Shown here piece after piece: positions 7,889-14,737 of a DNA stretch of 18,546 nucleotides. A model generated the notes under the pieces. It was given only the letters and a program-made list of their open reading frames with translations, searched no databases and had not been told where the DNA came from. The DNA lies in assembly GCA_963799395.1 (NCBI GenBank), contig CAWCWZ010000068.1, forward strand, positions 1 through 18,546, given 5' to 3'. Source of the stretch: Bog-752 sp963799395. Lineage in GTDB: Bacteria; Actinomycetota; Thermoleophilia; UBA2241. The position numbers and the translations under genes were made by a program. Every line of letters starts with the position of its first letter. Position 1 is the first letter of the stretch.

Positions 7889-9307
7889 TCAGCGGCCGGT
7901 CTGCAGCCGTGAGGTGATGACCTGGACGAGGTCGTGGAGTTGGCGATCGTGGCCGTCCTGCATGAGGCGGTCGATCTTGTTGACGGCGTAGAGGACAGTG
8001 CTGTGGTCGCGGCCGCCGAAGCGCGCGCCGATCTGGGGCAGGGACGCCTCGGTGAGCTCACGGCACAGGAACATGGCGATGTGCCGCGGATAGGCGACGT
8101 CGGCGGTGCGCTTGTCGCCGCGCAGGTCGCTCACGTGGCAGCCGAACTGGCGGGCGACCTCGCTCTGGACCGCCTCGATGGTGATCGGCTGGGTGTAGGG
8201 CTTGGGGAGGATGTCCTTGAGCGCCTCGCGCGCCACCTCGAGCGTCACGTCGCCGTGGGTGATGGACGCGTAGCTGACCACGCGCCGCAGGGCGCCGACC
8301 AGCTCGCGGATGTTAGTCGAGACACGGCTCGCGATGTACTCGAGGACCTCGGGCTCGCCGATCTTGTAGGCGTCGACCTTGACCTGCCGGCGGAGGATGG
8401 CGATACGCGTCTCGACGTCGGGCCGGCCGATGTCGACGACGACGCCTTGGCCGAACCGCGAACGCAGCCGGTCGTCGAGCTCTTCGAGCTCACGCGGCTG
8501 GCGGTCGGAGGTCAGGACGATCTGGCGATCGGCTTCGTAGAGCGCGTTGAACGTGTGGAAGAATTCGACCTGCGTGCCCGTCTTGCCGGCCAGGAACTGA
8601 ACGTCGTCGATCAACAAGACGTCGTTGGCGCGGTACTGCTGTTTGAACCCCTCGATGCGGCCCTTTTCGCTGACGCCGCTGATGAAGTCGTCGATGAACT
8701 GCTCGCAGGTGACGTACTTCACTCGCCGTCCCGGGTCGGCGACGAAGACCTCGTGGGCGATGGCCTGGATCAAGTGAGTCTTGCCGAGGCCCGTGTCGGC
8801 GTAGATGAAGACGGGGTTGTAGGCCGTGCCCGGCGCCTCGGCGACGCTGCGGGCGACGGCGGTGGCGTACTCGTTGTGAGGGCCGACGACCCAGCGGTCG
8901 AAGACGTAGCGCGAGTTGAGACCGGCGCCGTCGGCCTGAGCGCCGTCGGCGGCGCTGAGCGGGCCGTCGCCGTTCAGCGCCGCGGGCGCCGCGGGTGCAC
9001 CGGCGGCCATGGCCTGGGCCACGTCGTCGGGGTCGTCGACGGCGATCTCGGCGGCACGCTCGTCGACGACCACGCGCACGTCGATGTCGGCGGCCATGAC
9101 GGCGCCGATGGCCTCGCGCAAGATGTCGCCGAAGCGCGACTCGACCCAGTCGCGGGCGAACTCGTTGGGTAGACCGACGACGAAGGCGCCGTCTTCGAGG
9201 CCCACGGGGACCGTTCGCTCGAACCAGAGCCGGAAGGTGGCGTCGTTCACGTGCCCGCGGATGCGGTCGCGGGCCTCGTTCCAGACACGTGTGAGCTGTT
9301 CGTCGAT
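7889..9307 (-). CDS. dnaA: Chromosomal replication initiator DnaA
   Basis: DnaA binds DnaA boxes at oriC and opens the duplex. Counting from GTG 9250, Walker A TGLGKTH is near residue 153, Walker B VLLIDDVQFL near 211, arginine-finger region RLRSRFGQG near 261, and the DNA-binding domain carries SDLRGDKRTADVAYPRHIAMFL and FGGRDHSTVLYAV. The first ordinary start, GTG 9250, would drop the beginning of domain I. Homology clearly continues upstream as DEQLTRVWNEARDRIRGHVNDATFRLWF. No ATG, GTG, TTG or CTG exists in frame back to the stop of the upstream gene (9409-9407). ATC at 9307-9305 has AAGAAGG five bases upstream and gives the expected N-terminus, so I place the start there; a base-call error is the alternative. 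The product would be 472 residues. Confidence 0.93.
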   Translation of the reverse strand: MDEQLTRVWNEARDRIRGHVNDATFRLWFERTVPVGLEDGAFVVGLPNEFARDWVESRFGDILREAIGAVMAADIDVRVVVDERAAEIAVDDPDDVAQAMAAGAPAAPAALNGDGPLSAADGAQADGAGLNSRYVFDRWVVGPHNEYATAVARSVAEAPGTAYNPVFIYADTGLGKTHLIQAIAHEVFVADPGRRVKYVTCEQFIDDFISGVSEKGRIEGFKQQYRANDVLLIDDVQFLAGKTGTQVEFFHTFNALYEADRQIVLTSDRQPRELEELDDRLRSRFGQGVVVDIGRPDVETRIAILRRQVKVDAYKIGEPEVLEYIASRVSTNIRELVGALRRVVSYASITHGDVTLEVAREALKDILPKPYTQPITIEAVQSEVARQFGCHVSDLRGDKRTADVAYPRHIAMFLCRELTEASLPQIGARFGGRDHSTVLYAVNKIDRLMQDGHDRQLHDLVQVITSRLQTGR

Positions 9308-9406
9308 CGCTGCCTTCTTCTCTGCCGGGTCGACCCCTGACGACGCCGCGGCGCGTCCCGCGTCGGAAGAACGCGGCGGCCCGTCCCAGAGATGGGCGGC
9401 CGGACT

Positions 9407-10290
9407 CTAGAAGAGCGATTCGAGGAGGCCCATTCCCTCTTCGGTCAGGGCGCGTTTGCCGTCGCCGCGCGAGTGTACCAAGTGCATCTGTTCGAGTAAA
9501 TGCAGCTCCCGGTAGGCGGTTGCCGGGGCCACGCTCAGCTCGCGGGCAAGGGCGCTGGGGCCGGCCACGTTCAGCTCCATGAGGAGCACCAGGATCTTCT
9601 TCTGCCGGGTCGACAGACGGGGCGCCGCCGGGGCCGTCCGCTGGCCGGGGGTCTCGAGGGCGGGCTGCTGCGGCATCTTGATGGTGAACACCGCCCCGCC
9701 GCCGAGGTTGTCCTCGACCGTGATCGCTCCGCGCAGGAAGCCGAGCGACTCGCGGGCGATCGGCAGGCCGGAGCCGACGCCCCTGATGAAGCGCCGCTGG
9801 GTCGCCGTGGCCGTGGTGAAGCCGGGCAGGAAGGCCCGATCCTTGTCGTCGACCCCGGGGCCGTGGTCGGAGATGCGCACGACCCGGCCGGCGTCGAGGA
9901 TGGTGATGACCACGTCGCGAAAGAACGGCGTGGATGAGGTTCTCGATGAGCTCGTTGATGACCGTGAAGGGCACGTTGCCGCCCTGCTCCCGGCAGGAGT
10001 GGTAGGTCTTCTCGGCCAGCGCCGCGATCAGCCCGGGGACGTCGCGCTCCTCGACGCTCACGACCCGCGGCGGACTCGTGAGCGTGTCGTAGATGGCTAT
10101 GCGCGGGGCGCCGGGCCCCGAGCGGCGCGGCCGCGGGGGCCGTCTCCCGCAGGACGTCCGCCCCTGGGTCGTGGCCCGCCGGCTCGTCGACGGTCGCGGC
10201 CGCCGCGGCCGTCGGCCCGGCGGTCGTGGCGCGGGCAACGCCGGAGGGCGCCGGATCCTGGGCCAGCAGCCTGTCGAGGAACGACTCCAT
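9407..10290 (-). CDS. GHKL ATPase with C-terminal winged-helix segment, next to dnaA (two frameshifts)
   Basis: This is a single-domain ATPase of the gyrase/Hsp90/histidine-kinase fold without a phosphoacceptor (H-box) domain. Pieces in order: an N-terminal Ala/Pro-rich stretch from MESFLDRLLAQDPAP, RIAIYDTLTSPPRVVSVEERDV, N-box NVPFTVINELIENLIHA, G1 box ISDHGPGVDDKDRAFL, and GVGSGLPIARESLGFLRGAI with NLGGGAVFTI. Then comes a winged-helix-like tail (RQKKILVLLMELN...SALARELSVAPATAYRELHLLEQMHLV). The frame breaks twice, near 10110 (a run of G) and 9926. The span is 884 bases, two over a whole number of codons, so two single-base insertions explain it and the intact product would be 293 residues. 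It precedes dnaA with a 99-base gap and shares its frame. The function is unknown; a regulator of replication or of the origin is inference. Confidence 0.75.
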
Positions 10291-10306
10291 GGGGGGATGC
10301 AGTATA
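10291..10306 (-). promoter_or_regulatory. Predicted leaderless promoter of the GHKL ATPase gene
   Basis: On the minus strand TATACT lies at 10306-10301, only ten bases before ATG 10290. The bases between (GCATCCCCCC) hold no Shine-Dalgarno sequence. A transcript starting at or near the ATG is therefore likely, as is common in Actinomycetota. A DnaA box lies about 60 bases upstream (10368-10376), so DnaA could control this promoter. Confidence 0.5.
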
Positions 10307-10674
10307 CCAGAGGCGGCTCTCCCCAGCGGTCCACCTGAAAAGCACTTTTGCAGGGAATCGGCTGGAGTTGTCCACAGGGTTTTCGACATCTGTGGAATCT
10401 GTCGGGTCGCGCCGTCGCCCGCGTGCGCAAATAGCAGCATTTGTGGAAAAGGCGCTTTCAGGGGCACTTGTCGCTGGCCCGCCCATCGCGCAGGGAGTCT
10501 CGCATCCCCGCCGGCCCGGCACCCCGCCCGGGCGCTGCCGTGCCAGCTCCGGTAGTTACCTGCAAACGGCCCTGTTCCGAGATCGTTGAAGTCCCCGGTC
10601 AGATGTCAAGGCAACTCGTCGGCGTCAACGGCTTGTACACGTCCGTTCGAGCCTGTGAGCGCGGGAAAAGGAAG

Positions 10675-10683
10675 TTATCCACA
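10675..10683 (+). promoter_or_regulatory. Perfect DnaA box
   Basis: TTATCCACA equals the classical high-affinity DnaA-box consensus. It is followed at once by the weaker CTTTCCACA, giving two boxes in tandem in the same orientation. Confidence 0.85.
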
Positions 10684-10699
10684 CTTTCCACAAGGCGCT

Positions 10700-10737
10700 C
10701 TCAGCCCGTGTCCAAACGCCTGAAACGGCGGGCTGAG
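10700..10737. repeat. 9-bp inverted repeat beside the DnaA boxes
   Basis: CTCAGCCCG (10700-10708) and CGGGCTGAG (10729-10737) are perfect inverted copies separated by 20 bases. They start eight bases after the tandem DnaA boxes and end about 55 bases before the TPP riboswitch. There is no T-run, so it is not a standard terminator. It could be an operator, or a boundary between the origin and the thiamine operon. Confidence 0.55.
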
Positions 10738-10782
10738 GTGGATCGTCGGCCCGCCGCCGCGCCAGAACCGCTCGCGGACGGG

Positions 10783-10788
10783 TATGAC
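10783..10788 (+). promoter_or_regulatory. Possible -10 element for the thiamine operon
   Basis: TATGAC lies just upstream of the riboswitch and would start transcription at about 10795. No good -35 is visible. The call rests mainly on position. Confidence 0.25.
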
Positions 10789-10791
10789 TAC

Positions 10792-10920
10792 TCGCGTCCT
10801 CGCGGAGCTCCTGGACGAGGGGCTGAGAGGGCGCTTCCTAGCGCCGACGCGCAGAACCTGACCACCCCGAGGGTGGCGGCGCCCGTCGCGGCGCTGCTGG
10901 GTAATGCCAGCGAAGGGAGA
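10792..10920 (+). ncRNA. TPP riboswitch (THI element)
   Basis: The conserved thiamine-pyrophosphate aptamer blocks occur in order: GGGGCTGAGAGG (10819-10830) with the core CTGAGAG, a P3 hairpin GGCGC/GCGCC (10830-10845), GAACCTGA (10854-10861), an inserted stem CCACCC/GGGTGG (10862-10876), then GCTGGGTAATGCCAGCGAAGGGA (about 10894-10919) with the diagnostic TAATGCCAGCG. The final P1 strand contains AGGGAGA, which is also the ribosome binding site of the ORF starting at 10924. TPP binding would therefore be expected to hide the ribosome binding site and shut off translation. The downstream genes thiT and thiamine diphosphokinase agree with this. Confidence 0.95.
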
Positions 10921-10923
10921 TCG

Positions 10924-10980
10924 ATGACCGGATATTCGCACAACCCCTCCACGCCGCCGCCGGCGTCGCCCCGGGTATGA
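10924..10980 (+). CDS. 18-residue leader ORF between the TPP riboswitch and thiT
   Basis: The ORF encodes MTGYSHNPSTPPPASPRV. It starts at ATG 10924 with AGGGAG five bases upstream, the ribosome binding site formed by the riboswitch P1 strand. Its stop TGA overlaps the thiT ATG as ATGA. Either it is a translated leader that couples riboswitch control to thiT, or it is the true N-terminus of ThiT cut off by one missing base near 10970-10976. The PPP run would slow a ribosome. No homology is known to me. Confidence 0.45.
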   Translation: MTGYSHNPSTPPPASPRV

Positions 10981-11618
10981 AGGGCGCGCTCTCGCGACGG
11001 ACGAACGCCAACCCGGCGCACTGGAGCACCACGGCCATCGCCGAGATGTCGATCGCCGTGGCGCTCGCGGCCGCGCTCGGGCTGCTCAAGCTCTTCGTCA
11101 TGCCGCAGGGCGGGTCGGTGAGCCTCGAGATGTTGCCGATCCTCTTCATCGCCGTCCGCCGCGGGCTCGTGCCGGCTCTGACCGTCGGCGTCGTGTACGG
11201 CTTCGTCCAGCTCCTGCTGCCAGGAGCCTTCCTCGTGCAGCCGGTCCAGGTCCTGCTCGACTATCCCCTCGCGTTCGGTGCGCTTTGTCTCGCGGCCCTG
11301 GTGCCCGTGCCGGTCGCGCCTCGGGGCCTCGCCTGGCGCGAGATCCGGCGCTCCCCGGGAAGCGTGGTGCCCTTCGTCGCCGCCCTGACCGGCGCGGTCG
11401 CCCTGGGTGTGTCGGCGCGCTTCGTGTGTCACTTCCTGTCGGGGATCATCTTCTTTGCCACCTACGCCCCCGCCGGTCAGGCCGTTTGGATCTACTCCCT
11501 GACGTACAACCTGTTGTACCTGGCGCCGGAGGCGCTCCTCACCATCGTGCTGCTGGCCTTCCTGCTCGTCGGCTACGACGGCGCGTACGCGGCTCGAAGT
11601 GGCGCTCCGACGCCATGA
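10977..11618 (+). CDS. thiT: Thiamine ECF transporter substrate-binding component ThiT
   Basis: ThiT is the membrane S component that captures thiamine for an energy-coupling-factor (ECF) transporter. The 213-residue protein has about six hydrophobic segments and the ThiT landmarks FVMPQGGSVSLEMLPILFIAVRRG and LVQPVQVLLDYPLAFGALCLAAL, which contribute to the thiamine site. It follows a TPP riboswitch and overlaps the thiamine diphosphokinase gene, so import and activation are made together. ATG 10977 has no good ribosome binding site of its own and probably depends on the leader ORF. The shared ECF module (EcfA, EcfA', EcfT) is not in the window. Confidence 0.92.
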   Translation: MKGALSRRTNANPAHWSTTAIAEMSIAVALAAALGLLKLFVMPQGGSVSLEMLPILFIAVRRGLVPALTVGVVYGFVQLLLPGAFLVQPVQVLLDYPLAFGALCLAALVPVPVAPRGLAWREIRRSPGSVVPFVAALTGAVALGVSARFVCHFLSGIIFFATYAPAGQAVWIYSLTYNLLYLAPEALLTIVLLAFLLVGYDGAYAARSGAPTP

Positions 11619-12280
11619 CCTGCGCCATCTTCCTGAACGGCGAGTACGAGGACGAGGGGTTCTACCTGCGACAGTACGCGGCGGCGCACGTGGTCGTGGC
11701 GGCCGACGGCGGCCACGCGTTCCTGCGCCGCCACGACCTCTGGCCGCAGCTGCTGATCGGCGATTTCGACTCCCTCGACGGCGCTCTCGTCGCCGAGGCG
11801 CGCGCGGCCGGTGTCGAGGTCGTCGAACACCCCTCGCGCAAAGACGAGACCGACGCCGAGCTTGCCGTCGCCCAGGTGGCGTCGCGCTGCCGTGACGAGA
11901 TCGTGTTGCTCGGCGCGCTGGGTGGACGACTCGATCACGTGATGGGCCACGTCTGCATCCTGCGCGGGCTCGCCGCGCGGGGCCGGGCGGCGCGGATCGT
12001 CGCTCCCGGCCTGGCCGCCACCGTCCTGCGGGCGCCGGCCGCGGTGCGCCTGGCCGCCGCCGTCGGCACCCGGCTGTCGGTGGTGGCGCTCTCGTCCGAC
12101 GTCGTGCTCACGCTGCTGGGCCTCGAGTACGAGCTCGCCGACGAGCGCCTGCCCGCCGATGTCTGCCGGGGTCTGAGCAACCGGGTGTCGGCGCCGGGCG
12201 CGCGGCTCGAGCTCGCCGACGGCCTGCTCCTGGCGATGGTCTTCGACGCCGCCGAGACCTTCTCGGCCGCGGCCCGCTGA
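11615..12280 (+). CDS. thiN: Thiamine diphosphokinase
   Basis: This enzyme transfers pyrophosphate from ATP to thiamine to make TPP. The 221-residue product shows the family blocks AADGGHAFLRRH, LLIGDFDSLDG, HPSRKDETDAELAV and VLLGALGGRLDHVMGHV, followed by the beta-rich thiamine-binding C-terminal part ending LSNRVSAPGARLELADGLLLAMV. ATG 11615 overlaps the thiT stop (ATGA), implying translational coupling under the same TPP riboswitch. Length is normal and the frame is intact. Confidence 0.94.
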   Translation: MTCAIFLNGEYEDEGFYLRQYAAAHVVVAADGGHAFLRRHDLWPQLLIGDFDSLDGALVAEARAAGVEVVEHPSRKDETDAELAVAQVASRCRDEIVLLGALGGRLDHVMGHVCILRGLAARGRAARIVAPGLAATVLRAPAAVRLAAAVGTRLSVVALSSDVVLTLLGLEYELADERLPADVCRGLSNRVSAPGARLELADGLLLAMVFDAAETFSAAAR

Positions 12281-12283
12281 GGC

Positions 12284-13945
12284 ATGGGCGACTGGCTCGC
12301 GCGCCGCGGCTGGCTGGCCTGGGCGCCCGTGATCCTGTTCGTGTCGGTCGTGCCGGTGGGCTGGATCTTCGGCTTCGAGCCGCGCGCCACGTGGTCGCTG
12401 TCGGGCGAGATGGGGCACTTCTTCGAGTTCGGCCTGTTCGCCGTGCTCGTCGCGCTGGCGCGCGAACGGGCCGTGCCCGGCTCGACCGGACTGCTGGCAG
12501 GGGCGGCCGCCGGGATCGGCTACGGTCTCGCCATCGAGCTGATCCAGTGGCCCATCCCCTACAGGTCGGCCGACCCGCGCGACTTCGCCGTCGACGTGCT
12601 CGGCGTGGCCTGTGCGCTTGCGATACTCTGGTGCGCGCGGCGGCGTGGCGCCGCCGCGGCCGATCGCGGGACGTCGGCCGCCGAGCCCCAGACGACGAAG
12701 GAGGCGCAGCCGGTGATCAGCCTGAACGAGGCCGTCGACCTGGTGCTCGAGGCCGTGCGGCCGCTCGCCGCCGAGCGGGCGCCGCTCCTCGAGTCGCTGG
12801 GTCGCGTCGCCGCCGCGGAGATCGTCTCGCCCGAAGATGTGCCGTCGTTCGAGAACTCGGCCATGGACGGGTTCGCGCTGAACGGCGCCGACCTCAACAT
12901 GGCGCAGAGCGACGGCCTGACCATCGCCGCCGAGATCCCGGCCGGGAGCGTGGCCGCGGCGCCGCTCGGGCCGGGCGAAGCCGCCCGCATCATGACGGGC
13001 GCTCCGATGCCGGCGGGGGCCGACACGGTGGTCCAGGTCGAGCACACCGAGGAGCGCGACGGCAAGGTCTTCGTGCGTCGGGCGCCGGCCGTGGGCCGCA
13101 ACGTGCGCCGCGCCGGCGAGGACGTGCGCCGCGGCGATGTCGTGCTGCCCCGCGGCGCCCCGCTCGGCCCCGCCGAGCTCGGGCTGCTCACCTCGATCGG
13201 CGTCGAGGAGCTGTCGGTCGCGCGTCGCCCGCGGGTCGCCATCCTCGCCACCGGCAGCGAGCTGGTGCCGCCGGGACGGCCGCTGGGCCCCGGGCAGATC
13301 CGCAACTCCAACTCGTTCACCAACTGGGGTCAGGTGCTCGCGGCCGGCGCCGAGCCGGTGCTGCTGGGCATCGCCGCCGATGACCGCGACGAGACGCGCC
13401 GCCTGATCTCACGGGCCCTCGACGAGGACGTGGTCATCACCTCGGGCGGCGTCTCGGTCGGCGACTACGACTTCGTCAAGGAGATCGAAGACGAGCTCGG
13501 CGTGGAGCGGCGCTTCTGGGGCGTCGCCACCAAGCCGGGCAAGCCGTTCGCCTTTGGCGTGCGCGACGGGCGGCTGCTGTTCGGCGCGCCCGGCAACCCG
13601 GTGGCCGCCATGGTCGGGTTCGAGCTCTACGTGCGGCCGGCGCTGCTCGCCATGCAGGGCCGCCGCGACATCTGGCGCCCGTGGCTCACGGCCGCCGCCG
13701 CCGAGCCCGTAAAAGCGACTGGCGACAGGGTCGAGGTGCGCCGCTGCGTGCTGCTCCACGACGAGCGCGGCGACTGGCGGTTCACGACGACGGGGCCGCA
13801 GGGCTCGGGCATCCTGCGCTCGATGGTGCTGGCCGACGGCCTCGTCTTCGTGCCTTCGGCGCACGCCGGCGGGGGGGCCGGTGATCCCTACCTCGTCCTG
13901 CTGCTGGAAGGCTCGCGGCCCGAGCGGCCGCCGTACCCGGCCTGA
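12284..13945 (+). CDS. moeA: VanZ-like membrane domain read in frame into MoeA (molybdopterin molybdenumtransferase)
   Basis: Residues 1 to about 125 form a VanZ-like domain with roughly four membrane segments and the motifs GHFFEFGLFAVLV and YGLAIELIQWPIPYRSADPRDFAVDVLGV. A linker follows, and residues 144-553 are a complete MoeA, which inserts molybdate into adenylylated molybdopterin to form molybdenum cofactor. MoeA marks are SFENSAMDGFAL, RIMTGAPMPAGADTVVQVE, NVRRAGEDV, VAILATGSELV, VVITSGGVSVGDYDFVKE, TKPGKPFAFG and LFGAPGNPVAAMVGFELYVRP. No stop separates the two. GTG 12713 has AAGGAGG eight bases upstream, so a separate 410-residue MoeA may be translated from there, with VanZ simply lacking its own stop. 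ATG 12284 follows the thiN stop by three bases. Confidence 0.88.
   Translation: MGDWLARRGWLAWAPVILFVSVVPVGWIFGFEPRATWSLSGEMGHFFEFGLFAVLVALARERAVPGSTGLLAGAAAGIGYGLAIELIQWPIPYRSADPRDFAVDVLGVACALAILWCARRRGAAAADRGTSAAEPQTTKEAQPVISLNEAVDLVLEAVRPLAAERAPLLESLGRVAAAEIVSPEDVPSFENSAMDGFALNGADLNMAQSDGLTIAAEIPAGSVAAAPLGPGEAARIMTGAPMPAGADTVVQVEHTEERDGKVFVRRAPAVGRNVRRAGEDVRRGDVVLPRGAPLGPAELGLLTSIGVEELSVARRPRVAILATGSELVPPGRPLGPGQIRNSNSFTNWGQVLAAGAEPVLLGIAADDRDETRRLISRALDEDVVITSGGVSVGDYDFVKEIEDELGVERRFWGVATKPGKPFAFGVRDGRLLFGAPGNPVAAMVGFELYVRPALLAMQGRRDIWRPWLTAAAAEPVKATGDRVEVRRCVLLHDERGDWRFTTTGPQGSGILRSMVLADGLVFVPSAHAGGGAGDPYLVLLLEGSRPERPPYPA
12619..12658 (+). promoter_or_regulatory. Possible internal promoter and hairpin ahead of moeA
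   Basis: TGCGATACT (12619-12627) resembles an extended -10 element. Directly after it lies a hairpin of ten G:C pairs with a TGG loop (arms 12636-12645 and 12649-12658). Both sit in the linker between the VanZ and MoeA parts, which supports a separate moeA start. The hairpin has no T-run. Confidence 0.35.
12698..12715 (+). promoter_or_regulatory. Internal ribosome binding site and GTG start of moeA
   Basis: AAGGAGG (12698-12704) is the best Shine-Dalgarno sequence in this operon and lies eight bases before GTG 12713. That GTG begins (M)ISLNEAVDLVLEAV, the normal N-terminus of MoeA. It argues that MoeA can be made as a separate protein even though the upstream VanZ frame runs through. Confidence 0.7.
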
Positions 13946-13968
13946 CCCGGGCCGACGCGCGCCGCCGC

Positions 13969-14655
13969 CTACTTCAACGTGAAACCCGCGGCGCTCGCCC
14001 AGACGACCAGGCGGTGGCTCGCGCTGTAGGGGGGCGTGCAGGTGGTGAGCACCAGGCCGTAGCCGCGGTCGTAGAGCACGCCGACGTCGGACGGCAGCAC
14101 CGTGGTGAGCTTGGCGACCCTGTAGACGAAGCGGGCGTACGGGGTGTCGACGACGATCCTGTCGCCCCGGCGCAGCTCGTTCAGGCTGTAGAACGGAGCG
14201 GCATAGGTGGTGCGATGACCGGCGATGGCAAAGGGCTCGCCGGCGCCCGGCAGCGGCGTCACGCCGTAGTGCACCGGACCGCCGCGCAGATAGGCGGTGT
14301 CGCTCGACGGGCTCAGGCTGCCGGAGCCGGTCGTGCCCTGCACGACGACCCGGTTCATCTTGAGACGGGGGATGATCAGCCGGCCGATCGGGTCGCCGGG
14401 CTTGAGGCCGTGCGCGAACTGGGCGGCGAGCCGGCGGGCCTTCATGGCCGGCGTGCCGAGGGTCGGCTCCTGCTGCCGGGTGCGCAGGGCGAAGGCGGCG
14501 CTCGCGCGGCCGTAGTCAGTGACGAGGTGGCCCTGCTGGTAGTCGGTGTAGGCCGCCGACCAGAAGGGGAACGCCAGAGTGAGCCCGCCGGCGATCAGGA
14601 GCAGGTTGGCCAGACGCCGGCCGAACCGCTGCCGTGTCGAACGCTCGCGCATCAT
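13969..14655 (-). CDS. Sortase (class E/D-like)
   Basis: Sortases are membrane-anchored cysteine transpeptidases that attach surface proteins to the wall. In the 228-residue form, residues 16-36 are a membrane anchor (LLLIAGGLTLAFPFWSAAY). The catalytic His is in FAIAGHRTTYAAPFYSLNELRRGD (H147), the Cys in LVLTTCTPPYSASHRLVVWA (C206), and the Arg is R215. The motif style fits classes E or D; I cannot decide between them. Starts ATG 14655 and ATG 14652 suit the short cytoplasmic tail; a longer frame to 14763 would run into the divergent neighbour. It converges on moeA with a 23-base gap. No LPxTG substrate gene is in the window. Confidence 0.88.
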   Translation of the reverse strand: MMRERSTRQRFGRRLANLLLIAGGLTLAFPFWSAAYTDYQQGHLVTDYGRASAAFALRTRQQEPTLGTPAMKARRLAAQFAHGLKPGDPIGRLIIPRLKMNRVVVQGTTGSGSLSPSSDTAYLRGGPVHYGVTPLPGAGEPFAIAGHRTTYAAPFYSLNELRRGDRIVVDTPYARFVYRVAKLTTVLPSDVGVLYDRGYGLVLTTCTPPYSASHRLVVWASAAGFTLK

Positions 14656-14705
14656 CTCATCGTAGGCAGCCGGGTCGCTCCCGGCAACCGTGAGCCTGTC
14701 CGCTG

Positions 14706-14714
14706 TGGTACAGT
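14706..14714 (+). promoter_or_regulatory. Possible extended -10 promoter for the YbaK-type gene
   Basis: TGGTACAGT matches the TGNTANNNT extended -10 pattern and lies about 24 bases before ATG 14738, in the gap between the divergent sortase and YbaK-type genes. No good -35 is visible. Confidence 0.4.
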
Positions 14715-14737
14715 GGGCGCGGCCGCGAGGGGGACGC

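Larger units (their letters stand above)
10320..10740. other. oriC: Replication origin oriC, DnaA-box cluster
   Basis: DnaA-box-like sites are TTGTCCACA (10368-10376, plus), GATTCCACA (10399-10391, minus), TTTTCCACA (10450-10442, minus), TTATCCACA (10675-10683, plus, perfect consensus) and a weaker CTTTCCACA (10684-10692, plus). Genes on the left run leftward and most on the right run rightward, as expected for two leading strands leaving an origin. No gene is recognisable in the stretch. Between about 10455 and 10670 I see no further clear sites. A second cluster is in the dnaA-dnaN gap. Confidence 0.82.

Noticed and set aside
7934..9172. Plus-strand open frame of 412 codons opposite dnaA
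   Set aside because: The antisense of a clearly recognised dnaA, again rich in V, D, A and G with no motif.
11573..13045. Minus-strand open frame of 490 codons opposite the thiN and VanZ-MoeA genes
   Set aside because: The opposite strand encodes recognisable enzymes; this frame has only R/G/H-rich low complexity.
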